Assembly: GCA_020086605.1 (NCBI GenBank)
Contig: JACBWW010000045.1
Coordinates: 5,428,256-5,492,255 of the forward strand
Source: Lanius collurio
Lineage: Eukaryota > Chordata > Aves > Passeriformes > Laniidae
Direction: 5' to 3'
Length of the DNA stretch: 64,000 nucleotides
Shown here: positions 50,452-64,000 of the stretch, one piece after another
How the letters are laid out: every line of letters starts with the position of its first letter
Position numbering within the stretch: position 1 is the first letter of the stretch
Notes under the pieces: generated by a model
Told to the model about the DNA's origin: nothing
Databases searched by the model: none
The model's input: the letters and a program-made list of their open reading frames with translations, nothing else
Position numbers and translations under genes: made by a program

Positions 50452-53400
50452 AAGGAAACAGGAGGGGGTGCAGAAGAACTTGAGAAAGTTTGGGTTGATA
50501 CATTGGGATGTGACCTGGGGCAAGAATTAAAACTCCTGTAATTGCAGTAGAAGCTTAAAATAGTTGGGGTAATTGAACTAGTGAGGTGATTCTGGCTTGA
50601 ACTTGTGTGTGGAGGGAATTCTCTGAGGGAGAGAGGAGAAAGGGCTCATGGCAAATCTCAGTCACCTCAAGCAAAATGTGGTGTCCTGTGACTTCCAGTA
50701 ACCAGCAGCTTTCTTCAGTCTTCCTGTTGAGATGATCTTTAGGTGCCTCTCCTGAAATGAAGAAGTCTGTTGGTGTCAAAAGCATGGAGTCCCTCAGTTA
50801 ACACACTTCCCTCTTGCCTAAAACAACATATCCTTAGCATGGCACTTCTATTGCTGTCCAGGGAGGTGGAATCCATGCTTCCCATACATTCTTCACCATT
50901 TATAGCTTTTGATGCAGTGCCTAAAGCTTGATTTTTCACATTGGGATGGTTCCATATCAAGTGCCATGAATCAAATTATTTTCTAACACAATGGCTTTAG
51001 CACCTCTTCTGCTGTGATGAATGGTTGTGCAGAGGCACTGAAATAAACACTCCAGAGCAGCAAGGTTTATCCCATATTTCCAATAAAATCTGCCCACTTG
51101 TCCACTCTTCAGTTAGCTGGAGAGCAGTGCAGGAAATTGTCTTCCTTTGTGGTAAATCCCCATCACTGTGCCTGGGGAGCTGTTTGGAATGAATTGTGCC
51201 TGGCAGACAAATGTTCCTGAGTGTGCCAGGGCAGGGAGCTCAGCGAGGTTCCTGGGAGCTGGTGCCCCATTCCAGTGCTCTTGGGAGTGTGAAAAGTGGG
51301 AGGGAAAGCCAGCTGCACACCCTGAAAAACCTGCTGGTCTTGTCTTCAATTTTGAAGCCTCTGTGCAAATCACTCACTGTGTTTTTGTGATTCTTTCAAA
51401 AGGTGCTGATCTGTTCAGGGTTGGGGGCTTGCAGTCTGATTCTCTGCTTTGAGTGCTAGTTACCTTCTGGCAACTTTGCTCATGTGGAGGTTCTGGCTTT
51501 CCAGTGAAACAAGAATTAATCTATCCATAAATATATATTTTTTTTTCTTTTGTTTAAAATTTAGGGAAATAAGAACACTGGCATCCTGAAAGGCATTTCA
51601 GTTGAGTACCTTAAAGCATATCATGAAATATAAATTATTTTCCCTTTCTATCCATTATAATCCATTTGTTGATGGAGTTACTGAGCCACATTGCAGTATT
51701 CTGCAGAATGTAGATCATGAGGGAGAGAGAAAAGCCCCTGAGACACAAGGGGGACATTTTAGAGACATTCTGCATTCGTGCAAAAGGAGATGTGCACTGA
51801 GGACAGCACTGACATGGATGAGCAAATTTTAAAATAACTGTACCTGCATTTACTTCCAGGGTCTTTGATTATATTTTCTCAAATCAAAAACTTTGGCATA
51901 CAAATGGTGGTTTTTGTCCAAATAAAGTGTTAGAATAAAAAACCCCGGGCTGTATTGCCAGTGCACTGGGGCTGCAGAAAACACCAACACGTCATGGACA
52001 GAACAGTTTCTCTCCAGGTGAAGGTTCACCTTCATCTAGAAGTTTATAGGACATAACTTCATATGGAAACTTTTCTCTTTTTATAAATATAGTTTGATAT
52101 TTTACACAGGATGTTTTCTAGGCTATCAATTTTATACTTTTCCTTTGGATTGCATGTTACTAATGCATTGTAATTTCTCCAAAATGCTGTGGAAGGAGAG
52201 ACATCCTGCATGGTGGTTATCTGTATGAAATAGTAGCCTTCCACTTCAGGTACTGTATTTTGCATTTAATTTGAAATCCCTGTGAGGTATATTGAACTGC
52301 TGGAAACAATTTGGGCAGCTTGTGGAGCTGCCCCCATATCAAGGCCCATAGATAGTGGGAGAGGTGGAGTTTTTACCTTTTTTTCCTTTCAAACACACAG
52401 TGTCAGAGCTAAGGAACTTCGTATTTAACTGCATCTGAAATGTTGTTATTCTCTAAATTGTAAACTCTAATGAAATTCCTGCATAGGAAAGGTTAGAACT
52501 ATTCTTAATTAATTTTGGTATTTTTGCACACCTCAGACGCCTCATTAGGAAGGCATTTAACATAAACTTGAGATTTTCATCTGTCTGTAAACACCAATAA
52601 ATAAATAGGTGTATAGATAGGAATAATTGCACTAATTCTGTAGGGTTTCTGATGTAAAGATGCTTTCACCCTTTGTGGACTAATTATCAGTGTATTTGAT
52701 TGTCCTCTGGGCAGCTGAGGTTGACTCAAAAGTACTGAATAATTCCTGAAGCACAGGATTTGTGCTCTTCTCAGTGAGAGAGGAAGGACATTGCTTTTGG
52801 TCCATGGCACAAACTGCTTTCTCAGATATTAAATTGCACTATCCCACAGCTAGACATGTTTGGAAGTGACCCTTTGGAGTTCTTCTGCATCTGATGCCCC
52901 GTCAGAAATGTAAATTCTTTCCACCTGTCTGACAGTCTTTTTTTTTTGGTTAAGGCTCTTTCTCTCAAGGGTGCTAATCTCACTCAAATGTAACTTTCAT
53001 CTCTTCCCTTCCAGCATTTTTGGGCTTCTTTCTTTTATCTCATTCAATAACAAGTAGGACACACACAAATAATCAGTTGTAGGGCATGAAGATGAGGTTC
53101 AGATACTGGGAACAAACAGGTATTCAAATATGTTTATAGTAATAAATATAAATTAGTATAATTTTTCACAGAGTTTCTGATGTCAGTGTCGAAAATGCAG
53201 CAAACTGAGACTAATCTTGAAGGTATCTGAGGCTGAACAGGGGCACCCAGGCATCCCAAGGAATGAGCTCATTTGCAGTGTTGTGTTGTCCAAGTAAATC
53301 TGCAATTGAAACAGCAGCCAGTGCCAAAGGAAAACCAAAATCTTGATTGGATCAGAGTAGAAATTTAAAAATCATGTGTGGGTACAACAAATTTCACAAG

Positions 53401-56400
53401 GCAATTCCTCTGCCTATTCCTATTTCAGTGTTGCTGTTGTGTGGCAGAGGGAATGACACACACACTTGTTGAAAGAACTACAGTAGGAATTTCCAACTGA
53501 ATAAGTCTCTGAGAAAAATAATATTCACTTCATCATGGAACGGTTATATTGCACTGCTACTTCACTGGAGACAAATTGAGGAGATGACTTTCTGGATAAA
53601 AATTACTTGCACACCGTGTAATTGCAATGGGTTAAGGACACATAAGTGCTTTCCCAAATAATGGAAAGAAAATGTAATTATTTAACTTTGTGAACTCCTG
53701 TCCATAGTTGGTATTTGGATGTAGGCTGGAATTATTACCAATCTTACTTTTATGTTATTTTGTGTTGGGCTTTTTGGTAGGCTCTTTCATTTTACCACCT
53801 CACCTTTGGATTGGGGCTGTTTGCTCTCTTCCAAAGTCATCCATAGCATTTGCAATCCATTTTGTGAGAAACACTGGGAAAAAGGGCAATTTGAGGTACT
53901 CAATAAAACCTGCATGACTTCCCCACACAGAGCTGAACTTCACACTGAGGTATTGCCATGATGCTATAATTGGGAAATCTCCTCCTTTTCTGATTTTAAA
54001 TGTGCTTGACTATTTCAAAGCCCCTTATGTTTAGGGAGAGACTTTGAATTGAAATCTAGAATTCCTTACTCCTGCTTTAGTGTCTCAATCAGAAAACTAA
54101 ACCTTGACTTTTAGGGTTCAATTTTATTCATAATCAAATCATGGCAACATTAATTTACCAAGGGAGGCTCCAGATCCCCCAGTTCCATGCACGGACTGGT
54201 ACCATTGTGTTTTTCTCTCCATGCTCCATGGAGGTGTTTTCTGGAGCAATTTTTTAACAGCCTCTTCCAAAATATTAATTCAACCTGCTGCAGCCAACAT
54301 TAACAACTGCTGGATTGTGAACTCCTAGGAAAGCAGTAGAATGGAGCAGCATTAATTAAGTCCTTCAAATGATGGCAATGAGTAGAGTGATAATGAGCAA
54401 ACCTCTTCTATGTTCATTAGTGGCAGACAAGTATATTTTTTATTACAGAACTGACTTTTTTTGTAGGAGCAGCCCATAATGGGATTGAAGTCTGAAAGTT
54501 CATTTGTATTAAATATGACAAAAATATGTACAAAGCAGGTATGTGAATCACCATTCAAGGTTTCCCAGTTTGAAACCTTGACTTCCCATCAAAGCTCTGT
54601 TGTCACTGGGAAATGGGTGAGACCTTCTGTTGTAGCACCCTCAGCAATGTGGCACTGGGGTTTTGTCCTTGGAGCTGAGTGAGGAAATGGGTACATTTCA
54701 AATGAGGGAGTAAACCAAACATTGATGCTCTTGCAGTAAATGAAATAGGAACATATTAATGATGAAAAGAAAATCAAAGGCACTGCCTATGTGAGCCAAG
54801 TTCTGTGAGAGGGACAGTAAAAATAGTTTAAAAATCGGCATGTAAAAATCCATACTCTGAATAGCAGGACAAAGTCAGACTCAGTGTGTGAATAATATCA
54901 GTTTTACTGCCTGTTTCATAAGAAAAACTTAGTCTCTTTCTCTGTTTGTGGCCACTATTTTCATTTCCATTTCATCTTTCTTCTTCTAACAACAATCTGT
55001 GCAGCCCTATATTCTTATTTATTGAATCTACAAAGTGGATGGAGAGTTCTTACCTTACCAGAGTAGATTTAAAAACCCCCAAATCCAACCCCCTCCCTTG
55101 AACTTGAATTGCTTTGATTTCATTATTATCACTTGAGGAAGTCTCTGCTCAGGGCTGCCATGCACTGATCATTTATTTTGCACCTCCTTTTTAAGTCAGT
55201 GCAATATTTATAAAGCCTAAGGGCTGCCAATCATTCAGAATGCTCAGAAAGGGAATGCTCCCCTCTGGGAGTGCTGCTTTCCCCATGCAAGGAGGGCCTG
55301 AAGGCAGAAGGCACAGAATGATAATCAAATAAGGAGAGCTTTAGGGGGGTGCTATGTGCAGGTAGAGACTGCAGAGCTGCCTGTGTGAGCTCAGACTTCC
55401 CAGACATGCTGGAATCCTCTGGAAAGAGCTGAAGTGGCAAATCAGCCAATTTCACTCAGTTCTAGCTAAGATAAATTTGTCTGGATGACTTGTAATTCTC
55501 CCTGCTTGTGAATGAGAGCTTTTGAGTTAAATGCATCACTCCTGATAAGAAAAAAAAAAAAAAAGATTAGGAGACAATGACATCTGCTGGCATTGGAAAG
55601 AGAAGGCATCAAACCAGCACATCCTGAGAGGGAGGGCTTTGCTTTCCAGCTTCATTTGGAGTCTTCCATGGAGCTGTGAACCTGTTAACCTATAGAACAA
55701 CATGGAAAAAGGCACCTGGACTTACTCCTGTGGTCAGGAACCCCAGTCACCTCGGGGGGCAGAGGCTGCTGGGTTCTGCTGGTCCAGACTCAGCCTGGGC
55801 AGGAGGAGGGTGAAGCAGAGAGAGGGAAGGTCCTGACCAGGAGCTGCTCCTCTGTGGGCACTCTCAGAAGATGTCCTGTGAGACACTTCTGCACCACTTA
55901 CTGCTTTAGCCAAGTATCCTTCAAGAACTGCGTTGTCCTGGAAAACCAGACAAGATAAAAAATGACAGAAGGGTTTGTTTTATTCCCTTGGTGTGATGAG
56001 ATAGATCCCTTTTCAGAAATTTCTCTTGGAGCCCTCCATTGGTGCTGTGCTACCTGCAGTATGCAGCATCTTCCCTCTGGTGATGTCAGAAATCTTTAAA
56101 AAATAAATGCATAAATTCTACCTGTTTGTTTTGGGGTATTTTTCCTAAAGTCAGGAACTTCTTATGCAACATTTCCAGTCTCATTTGCTTGGGGATCATA
56201 AGAATGGATTGAAAATCATAACATTTGCATTGAATATTTTAGGAAGATTTTTCTGCATTTGCTTTACAGCTTTGATTAAGATTCATACACTAAATCCTTC
56301 TGCAATCTCTTAAATCTCCAAGTGTCATGTAATCACATCCCTCCAGCAGCAGAGATCTAAGGAAAATATTAAATAGGAGGTGGCATGAATTAAAAATTGG

Positions 56401-57470
56401 GATTTTTAACACAGTAGGCACTGGAGAAAATGGAGCCTCTGTTTGTGGGGTTTTTTTTTCAATTTCTTTGGGGGCCCAAAATCAAATAAAAATTCCAGAA
56501 AGAAAGCCTAGACTTCAGCTGGTCTGGGACTGCAGTGGGTCTTGGTGCTTCCCTTGAACAGAAAGTGGGAGAGAGATGTGCTAAAGCAGTTTGGTTGCAG
56601 TAAAATAATATCCCAATGTGTGTGTGGCTTTTGATTTGATCCCTCAGACTGAGTACAAAGGGAAAGTTGATTACAATGGAGGCAGGATACTGCAAGCACT
56701 TACTATTTATTTAGTCTGTGTTGTCCACTTTGTGTTCATCTCTAGTACAGCCTGTTTCTTGCCTTCTACTGCTTACGCCCAGCTCCAGAGTTTACCTTAC
56801 TAGCTGGTAATTGCTAAAATTCACCCTGATGGCTTTGCTTTGCTTTTCCATTCTCTTTTTCTGACTATCCTTCCAATGTTTTTTTTTTTAGTTTTTTTTT
56901 TGCCAACTTGCTTTTGCCTATCCTAACCTGTGCACTGAAAGCAGAAATGTTGGCAATGGGATATAATAACATAGATGGGAAGTCAAATGGATGCATTGGC
57001 ATTATAATTTTACTTCACAAGCAATTGCACTGTGTCATCGGAGTGGTTTTGTGTGGGAAATATAATTTACTTATTTCCAAGTTGGGGAGTGTAAAACTCT
57101 GTGATTCTCTGTCAGCTGTCATCCATCTCCCTCTGCAGTAGGTTTTGCTGATGGTTTTGCTCTTTCTGGGGTTTCTGTTGGTGTGGGGTTTTTTTTATTG
57201 TTTTGCTCCAAATCCAACCTGGTCACTTAGCACTCTGTAGCTGGGTTTGTAAAAGAAACATGTTGGAGTATCACAAAAGGGAATCAGAAAGATGGAAGTT
57301 CTCTGGGCCCAAATGCTTTGAAAGCTCCTCAGTAGACAAGAAAAGAGCTGTTAGCATTCCTAGCACGCCTGGTGGGAATGCATTATATATAGTTGCCATG
57401 TCAGTTTGTAATATCAGTACATGGCTTCAGTGCCTTGCTTGGATTTGTAATTACATTTAAATAATTTAAC
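50452..57470. other. Gene-free stretch
   Basis: AT-rich sequence with GC-richer patches at about 51170-51330 and 55640-55870. No recognised exon, RNA gene or transposon. T runs occur at 56879-56899 and an A run at 55551-55564. Open frames are all under 100 codons and unrecognised. Confidence 0.55.
55551..55564. repeat. Short poly-A tract
   Basis: About 14 A following GATAAG. Simple sequence without a recognised adjoining element. Confidence 0.7.
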
Positions 57471-58071
57471 TCCATTACACCACCATGTCTAGTGGAAATG
57501 TATGATTCCTTAGGAAGACGTTTCCTTTCAGATTGATCTAATGACTTCAGAAAATGCTGCTGCTATTAATGCTTGTTAACTATTGATATGCAAAAATAAA
57601 ACTGTTAGGAGTGTAGTGGAAGACATTAATAAATATACTCATTTTCAAGGGTATTTTTGAGAGCTATTTGATAACTCATCATTTGATTTGTGTTCTGTGT
57701 CAGATGGCCTTAATAGCTTGGCCAGTTGTATTTTGCAGATCAAAGGTAGCTTTTATCAAAATCAGGCTAAAAGGGTTCCAACCGATGACTGATTGAAGCC
57801 ATCCAGTGAAATACAGTAATTGTGCTACAATTATGCAATACCCAGCTCAATTCTTGGATGTCAGCAAGTTTTCTTGGACTGCAAAGTTCAGATGAAGCTG
57901 GAAAAGGTGGTGGAGTACACGCAGTAGATTTTTGTGTGTGTGTGTAGGTTTGCTGATAGATTTATGCTGGGTGTGCAAAGGACATTTCTCATAAATGCTG
58001 AAATTCATCTCATATGTCTCTTTGCATTTGAACAAACACCTTAAAGTTGTTTTCCAGTCTCTGGTGGATTT

Positions 58072-58117
58072 ATTTTTGGTTTTAGTTTGGGTTTGTGGTT
58101 TTGGTTCCTTTTTTTTC
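58072..58117. repeat. G/T-rich low-complexity tract
   Basis: Short T runs separated by GG and GGG, ending in a T run near 58109-58116. Same class as the other G/T tracts. Confidence 0.7.
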
Positions 58118-58982
58118 TCACTGAAAACACTCTACCACAAGTGGTGAGTGTAAAAAGCTCTACCTCTGTGTGTGACACCAGAGAAGCCTCTCATATCATA
58201 GAGATGTCCATTAGTGGCAAAGTGGGGTTCCTTTCTTGTGCTCACACTCAATGAGCCCGTTTGCAGGCTCAGAGTAGGAACTAAGCAGTAAATACTACAA
58301 GGAGCACCCTGTGTGCCCCCTGTAGTGCCACTGACTCCGTCCTCAGCACACTGGGGAACAATTTATGGAGAGCCAGAGTAATTCATCAAAGACACTTAGT
58401 AAATGTGTTGCACCTTCTTGTCCTTCAGCTGCTGATTCATTTCTTGCTGTCAGTCCATGAAATGGGCACAGGACTCTGCTCTCTCCCTGCCTGGGTGTAT
58501 CTCTGAGGTTCAGCTGCTGGGGTTTTTTGGCTTTTTGTTTTCCCTTTTTCCAACTCCTTGATTCATTTCCATCAAATTTGTGGGCCTCTCCCAATCCTTT
58601 ACCTTCCTTTAATTCTTTATTTCCTTTTAATTTAGCTTCATTTCCTTTTTCTAGAGACTTTTGAATGTCCCCCAGGCTTTCTGCTCCTTTTCTGTGAGGG
58701 AATTCTTGTGAAGGTCTCAGGTTTGCAGTGCTCTGTGTGGATGATGTGCTCTGGCACCAGGGTACAGCAGCATCCTACACCTCCCACCAGCACTGACAGG
58801 CTCAGGTTTGTGTAACTGGAGGAAAAAAGTCCTGTCTGGATCAAGTTTTCCAGTCCATTTGTTATAAAATAGATTTCCTTCTTCTTAGGAGTCTTCTATG
58901 GGGCAGAGAGAAAAATCAGACATATATGAAGCTAAGTGGAAAAGATCTGACTGAAATATCAGGGCTCTGGGTTTTTTACCAA

Positions 58983-58999
58983 TTTTTTTTTTTTTTTTT
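58983..58999. repeat. Poly-T tract (about 17 T)
   Basis: A pure T run in otherwise T-rich sequence, with no retroposon body recognised beside it. Confidence 0.85.
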
Positions 59000-59442
59000 C
59001 TATTTGTTTTCTGATTTTTCCACTAGTGGTGAAATTAATGGATCAGTAGAAGTTTTTCTACCTGCTAATGGGTGTGGCTGAAAAACCCTGGAGGGTTTTT
59101 AACCATGTGCCTTTAAATATTTCTCTACAAACTACCTAGAGGTTTTGTTGTTTTAAGTGAAATGGCAGCCATCTAAATTACTGACTTTGTATTTCCCTAC
59201 TGAACTAAATGCTTTCATCTGCTTTAATATAATCAATAACAAAATACACTCTGATTTGGAGAAAAACAGGTGATTTAGTGTTGTTTGGAAAATGAGGACA
59301 AATAGCCATCTCACCCTGTTGTCAAACACATTCCTTTGTTTGATGGAAAGTGCAGATATTTTCATTGCACGTTAGCTGTGTGCTTAATGAAATGGACCTA
59401 TCCCTACAGCTCAAAACTACATATAAATTACATATTGTTATA

Positions 59443-59456
59443 GTTGCCATGGCAAA
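59443..59456. promoter_or_regulatory. Candidate RFX (X-box) palindrome
   Basis: The plus strand reads GTTGCCATGGCAAA, matching the palindromic RFX-family site GTTGCCATGGCAAC at 13 of 14 positions. RFX factors bind such paired half-sites as dimers in enhancers and ciliary gene promoters. Here it sits in an AT-rich block (59380-59560) with several TAAT and ATTA cores and no nearby gene start, so a distal enhancer would be the likeliest role. Chance occurrence in 64 kb is unlikely for so close a match but cannot be excluded, and no conservation data are available. Confidence 0.4.
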
Positions 59457-62400
59457 TAATTACCATTATTTAATGATAACTTATGAAGCCATTAAGTATC
59501 AAGGCAAATGTAGTTGCTGAAATGCAGAGTGCTATTTCTCTGTGGAATATACTTAATAACAGAACTAGATTATTTTTTTCTTAATTGTCTGGCTTCATAT
59601 CTGTTTTGAATTGTTTACTTCTGAAATATTAATGGGAGCACAAGGAGACAGCTCCATTTGGACACAGAAGATACCTGTGTGCACTCTGTTCTTCTGTTTC
59701 TTGGAGTTTTAAAGATGTTCTTCCTCATGCTCCAGCCTTCTCCCTCTCCCATCTGTTGGTGTTAAGAAACTGTGCCATTACCTTCTCATAAATTATCCCT
59801 GCACTGCTTCAGGCTTGTCTGACTGGGGCTCACCTCAGTAGGGTTTTCCCCTTTAATATCAGAGGGATGTGGGTTTTTGTCATAAATGGCATTCCGAGTT
59901 ACAGCACTGAGAGAAGTGCTTGATGTGCTTCCTCCTCGTAAAAGGGAGGATTTTCTGTCATTCAGGAGCCTTTTGGGATTGTTCTTGGAAACAACAAACA
60001 AAAATTTCTCACAGAAATGTTTTGGCAAAAAGGGAGTCGTTGTAGTTTGCTCAGGAGGGAAACATGCAACCACATGGGTAAGTGTAAGTGGAAACACTGA
60101 GAGCTCAATAAACTGCAGAGGAGAAGACAGAAATAAATCTTAGGTGTATATTACACTGTCAAACCCATAGTAATTTTAAGATTAATTTGCCTCCCCATTA
60201 TTGATACACGTCACATTTCCCCTGAGCTGAATCAAACCCTGTTTATTTCTTGCCTTTTCTCTCCCTCCATCAACATTTGAAAGGTGTCTAATATAGAGAG
60301 AAGTCTGCAGCTGAGTGTTATTTAAATTATGGATTGATCCAGGGCATTGTATACAAATAAATGCTATGAGGAATAATTGCAGATTTTGCACAACTCTACC
60401 AAAGGTGTGGCAATTGCAGTGAAAATTCAGAGTGTGTCTGTGTGTTGTGCAGTGTTGTTCCTCCTTGGCAATAGATTATTTGCAATATTTTGCCATGGTA
60501 AAAGTCAGTGCCTGCTGTTTTATCAGGTGTTCTTTGGTTCATGACTAAACATTTCTGGAAGAGGTGGTTGTTACCAGGGGATAAACTCATTTTATTTAAT
60601 AATGAGGGTCCAGCTTTGCCACAGAGACTACACAAACTCCAGATACCTTGGAATCCACACTCTGTCTCCTGCATTGTCAGTGCTGAGGCTTGTCCTGGCT
60701 GACCTCTGTTCTCAGGGAGCTGGACAGGATTGGCATTTGTAGGTTCTGCTCTTACAGACGTGGTTCTGGCTCATTTCTCATCAGTGCACTTTGTTCATCT
60801 CTCAAATATCTGAAGGGAAGAGTGAAAACTCCATTAAGAAATGTGGCATTTAACCTAATCAATTAAATAACTTAGATTTGGCCAGGATTAGAAATTTACA
60901 GCATGTACATAGAATAATTAATTACATAAGATATAGTTTATGAAGATTCTCAATCCTCCTGCTTTCGAGTGTAAACTACTTAGTAGGCAGTGCTGAAAAA
61001 TTGCATCATTTTATGGTGAGAGTTCCTGGAAAAACTGTGAGTGAACACAATGAAAGCTGCCATGTGGTATTAATAGATCAGCACAGACATCACTGGCTCT
61101 TGATGAGAGGTTGGGCAGGCAAAAAAGCTGGGAGAAATAATCCTAATCAACTGGAGAACTGAAGTGGGGATGGCAGCAGCTCTTCAAGGGGAAGGAAAAC
61201 TTGAAAAATCTGATTCAATTTTGTTTTTAGAAATGTGAGATAATTAAATGTGTATCTTAAATAGACCTTTCTCAGCAGAGACCACTCCGTGAGTGTTTCA
61301 GGCACAGGCAGTGCATTCATCTCTCTGAAAACTGAAAATCCTTATCATTTTGCAGGCAGCAAAATAGTGGCTTTAAAGCACCCTGTGCAATGGGGTGGTG
61401 AAATCGGGGCTGGCTCTGCACTGCCCCAAGCCTGGAGCTCCCTGGCAGGGTTTGTGGAAACGAGGGCTGGGAATGGTCAGAGCCCCACAACAATTCACCT
61501 TCCTCCTGCCAACCTCGAGAAGGACCAAACCACCCCCATTTTTTCAGCAGCACCGTGCTACAGAGTGGGCAGGACACGTTTCTCACAGGTTGGCTTTGCC
61601 ATATGGAGCCCTGTGCTGCTTTTGGCTGCTTCAGTCCCTCTCCTCACTCATCTGTAGCCTGAAGGGTTCACTGGCTGCTTCAGGAGAAGTCCAGGCTCGT
61701 GACCCCAGTGCACTTAGGGTACATTTGTCTTGTCTGTTCACACGAACCTGTGATGGAGAGAAGCTCTGTTCTTCCACTGGGCTGTGCTGGGAGCCACTGC
61801 AGAGCCTCCTCAGTGGGTGTCTGTACCCCCAGAGCTTCGTTAGGAGCTCGTGGATGTGATGAGAGCCAAGAGGAAGATATGCCAGTGTTAAACTAATTAA
61901 AAATCTTATCATCATAATGTCATTTTTGAGATTGAATTCACAATGCCACCAGGCCTCTGTGGATGCTGTGTTTGTGGGGGTGTTTGTGTGCAAAGTTCAG
62001 AGTGTCTGTGTTGATCCTGGAGAGGAAAACAGGGGAGAAATGGGACACAGCAAAGTCACTGTGATAGGGACAGACAGGATAATATTGTGGTTAAAGGTAA
62101 TAAAAACAAGGGAGGAAATGGCTCCTCCTTTCATCACAGTCGAGGTGAGTGTTGTTCACACCACATATTTACCTAAAATGGGGCAGAATGTGAAGACTCT
62201 GGGGAACCAAAGTGGTTTTTCTGTCCACATGTAAATAAAGTGGCTTAAATATCATTTGTCTGCTTCTGGTTTTCTGGTCCTGTAGTCCCAGGGAAGCTGA
62301 GTAGACATCTGAGCTCGTGCAGGTTAAGGACTGCTGCCTTCCTGGCTGCACAACTGGTTGGGATGAAGGCTCTGGAGAGCAGCAGGGTTCAGGACTCTGG

Positions 62401-64000
62401 ATGTGATGGTGGCAGGATAATGTCAGCTTTGTCAGGCACTCCAGACATGCAGCAGTGTGGTGGGGTGTGTGCAGTGGGGGGATCTGTCACCTTGGGGGTG
62501 ACTTCATACCTGAGCACTTGGGAGGAGCATAAAGGTTCCAAGGAGCAGCAGCAGAAAGTCAGAGCAGCTTCCTACAATGCAGGATGAGAAATGAGTTAGG
62601 CTTAGCCAAGGTCACAGAAGTGACTCTGAAACAAGCAGAAAGATGGCAGGCTGCATCTCCATTGCACTTTCTATGAGCTCTTTGTCTTCCTCTGTCTCAC
62701 TATGTTTTTTTTTTCCTAAGTGTAAGATCATTAAAAGTCACACTAAGTGAACAATTTTCCTAATTATTTGTGTCAGAGTCACAGATTGATATTCTCACTC
62801 ACGTCTGAAGCTCCCTTACCATTATTTTAATTTATTTTTCTAATTGTCTTGTTGTTTTGCTAAATAAATGGCATAATAGGGCTTTGCAAGGCTTTCCAGA
62901 CAAACAAGAAGCATCGAATGGAGTATGTGATACATGATTTTTTTTTGAGAGTGCCTGACCCAGGCTTTCAGCAATTTTGTAAGTAGGCAGTGGGTGAACA
63001 CGGTCTTGAATTCCCAGCTGCACAGTTATCTGTTTATGTAATTTGCTGTTAATGGGGATTGCCTGCTTTTGTCAATAGGCTCTTAGACCTTCAGCTTGTG
63101 AAATGCTGGCTTGGCTTCTGTGGCTCTTCCCTCTTTCTGCTGCTGCTTCCCAGTTTTTCCCTTGGCAAATTTCTACTCAGTGACTTCATTTGGTAAGAGT
63201 TCTGGCTGGCTAGGATTTTTTTGGTGTGATTGAAACCAAAGCAAGAAGTATTGGAAAGGAAGTGGAAGACAACAGTTTGTAATTTACTGTGGTTCAGGAA
63301 CCCTCAAGCCCAGGCTGCAGTTAAACCCCATCACATCTGCAGTCAGTAAATAAAGTCCTAATGAGAAATTAAAAGTGTTGCAATGATTCCAAGCTTTGTA
63401 TTCCCATGGAACTACAAAATGATGCTCCTCCAATATCCAGAAGAACATACCAAGATGAGAAATCAGTAAAATTATGTTAATCTAAGTTAGCACTTAAATG
63501 TCCCCACTGAAGTTTGGTTAACTAGACACTCTAATTTCAGCTACTCGTGTACTTGCAGTTAAACCCTTCGTAAGTGCTTTATTTAGATGGGGATGATGTT
63601 TTTCCCAGGGAGCATTCAAGCAGAATGTGGAATTCAACTCCTACAATTGCAGTAGATTTTACAATTTCTACTTCTTACTGAAGGGAACTGAAGTTATTTT
63701 CTTAAATTTTCTTGCATTACAAGTATGAATTAGCTTATGTTTGCTAATTACTTCACTAATCTTTCAGTATTCCATATTTTTTCTGTGTGACTTTTCATTC
63801 TTCAAGTGTTTTTATTGGTAAAGCATCTCGGTATTTTTGTGGGTTTTTTTCCAAGCATAGTGGAGACTTTGAACTTAAAGGGGGGAAGGTATCAGTAACA
63901 TCTAAAAGAGGAATTAAAAACTATGCTAAACACATTCTTGCCACAAGGACAGGAATCACACCTGCATAGAAGGCTCAGGATAAAAAGCATTTTAACGTCC

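Larger units (their letters stand above)
57471..64000. other. Gene-free stretch to the window end
   Basis: Two AT-rich blocks (about 57540-57840 and 59380-59560) have the texture of conserved non-coding DNA; the second holds the RFX-like palindrome listed separately. A GC-richer patch at 61380-61860 carries overlapping plus-strand frames of 122 and 154 codons in different frames and a minus-strand frame, none recognised. No RNA gene or repeat family was seen. Confidence 0.55.

Noticed and set aside
61289..61859. Overlapping plus-strand frames of 122 and 154 codons
   Set aside because: They are in different frames over the same GC-richer patch, a minus-strand frame also overlaps, and none resembles a known protein.

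Overview
The window looks like nuclear DNA of a bird, with no recognisable protein-coding gene. It is mostly AT-rich and CpG-poor, with long unstructured stretches, two assembly-type ambiguities (a single n at 14089 and a 400-base run of N at 37785-38184), and no dense or operon-like coding. The best taxonomic clue is a degraded CR1 LINE 3' end at about 15670-15972. CR1 is the dominant LINE of birds and is also found in other sauropsids. A solo retroviral-type LTR is present as well. Passerine origin is plausible but not shown.

Layout. 1-10873 is gene-free sequence with short homopolymer tracts and a few moderately GC-rich patches. 10874-11551 is the clearest mobile element: a 670-bp solo LTR on the minus strand, with matching inverted ends, a 4-base flanking duplication (cttg), a polyadenylation signal near its 3' end, and far more CpG than its surroundings. 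11552-15669 is plain. The CR1 fragment follows. 15973-37784 is a long gene-free stretch holding T-rich and G/T-rich tracts (largest at 20031-20180), a small likely CR1 remnant near 22750, a 22-bp tandem duplication at 28302-28349 and a few blocks rich in homeodomain-type TAAT cores. After the N gap, 38185-64000 is similar. It carries one short minus-strand reading frame at 42042-42305 that deserves a check as a possible terminal exon or retrocopy, a recent 56-bp tandem duplication at 50337-50451, and a near-perfect RFX/X-box palindrome at 59443-59456.

Interpretation. The absence of recognisable exons over about 64 kb fits a gene desert or the inside of a very large intron. Open frames here are short (the longest is 208 codons), often low in complexity, and match no family I recognise, so nearly all were left out. 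No rRNA, tRNA, CRISPR array or multi-gene system was seen. I did not find evidence of an undescribed biological system. The items most worth follow-up are the LTR, the 42042-42305 frame and the RFX site.
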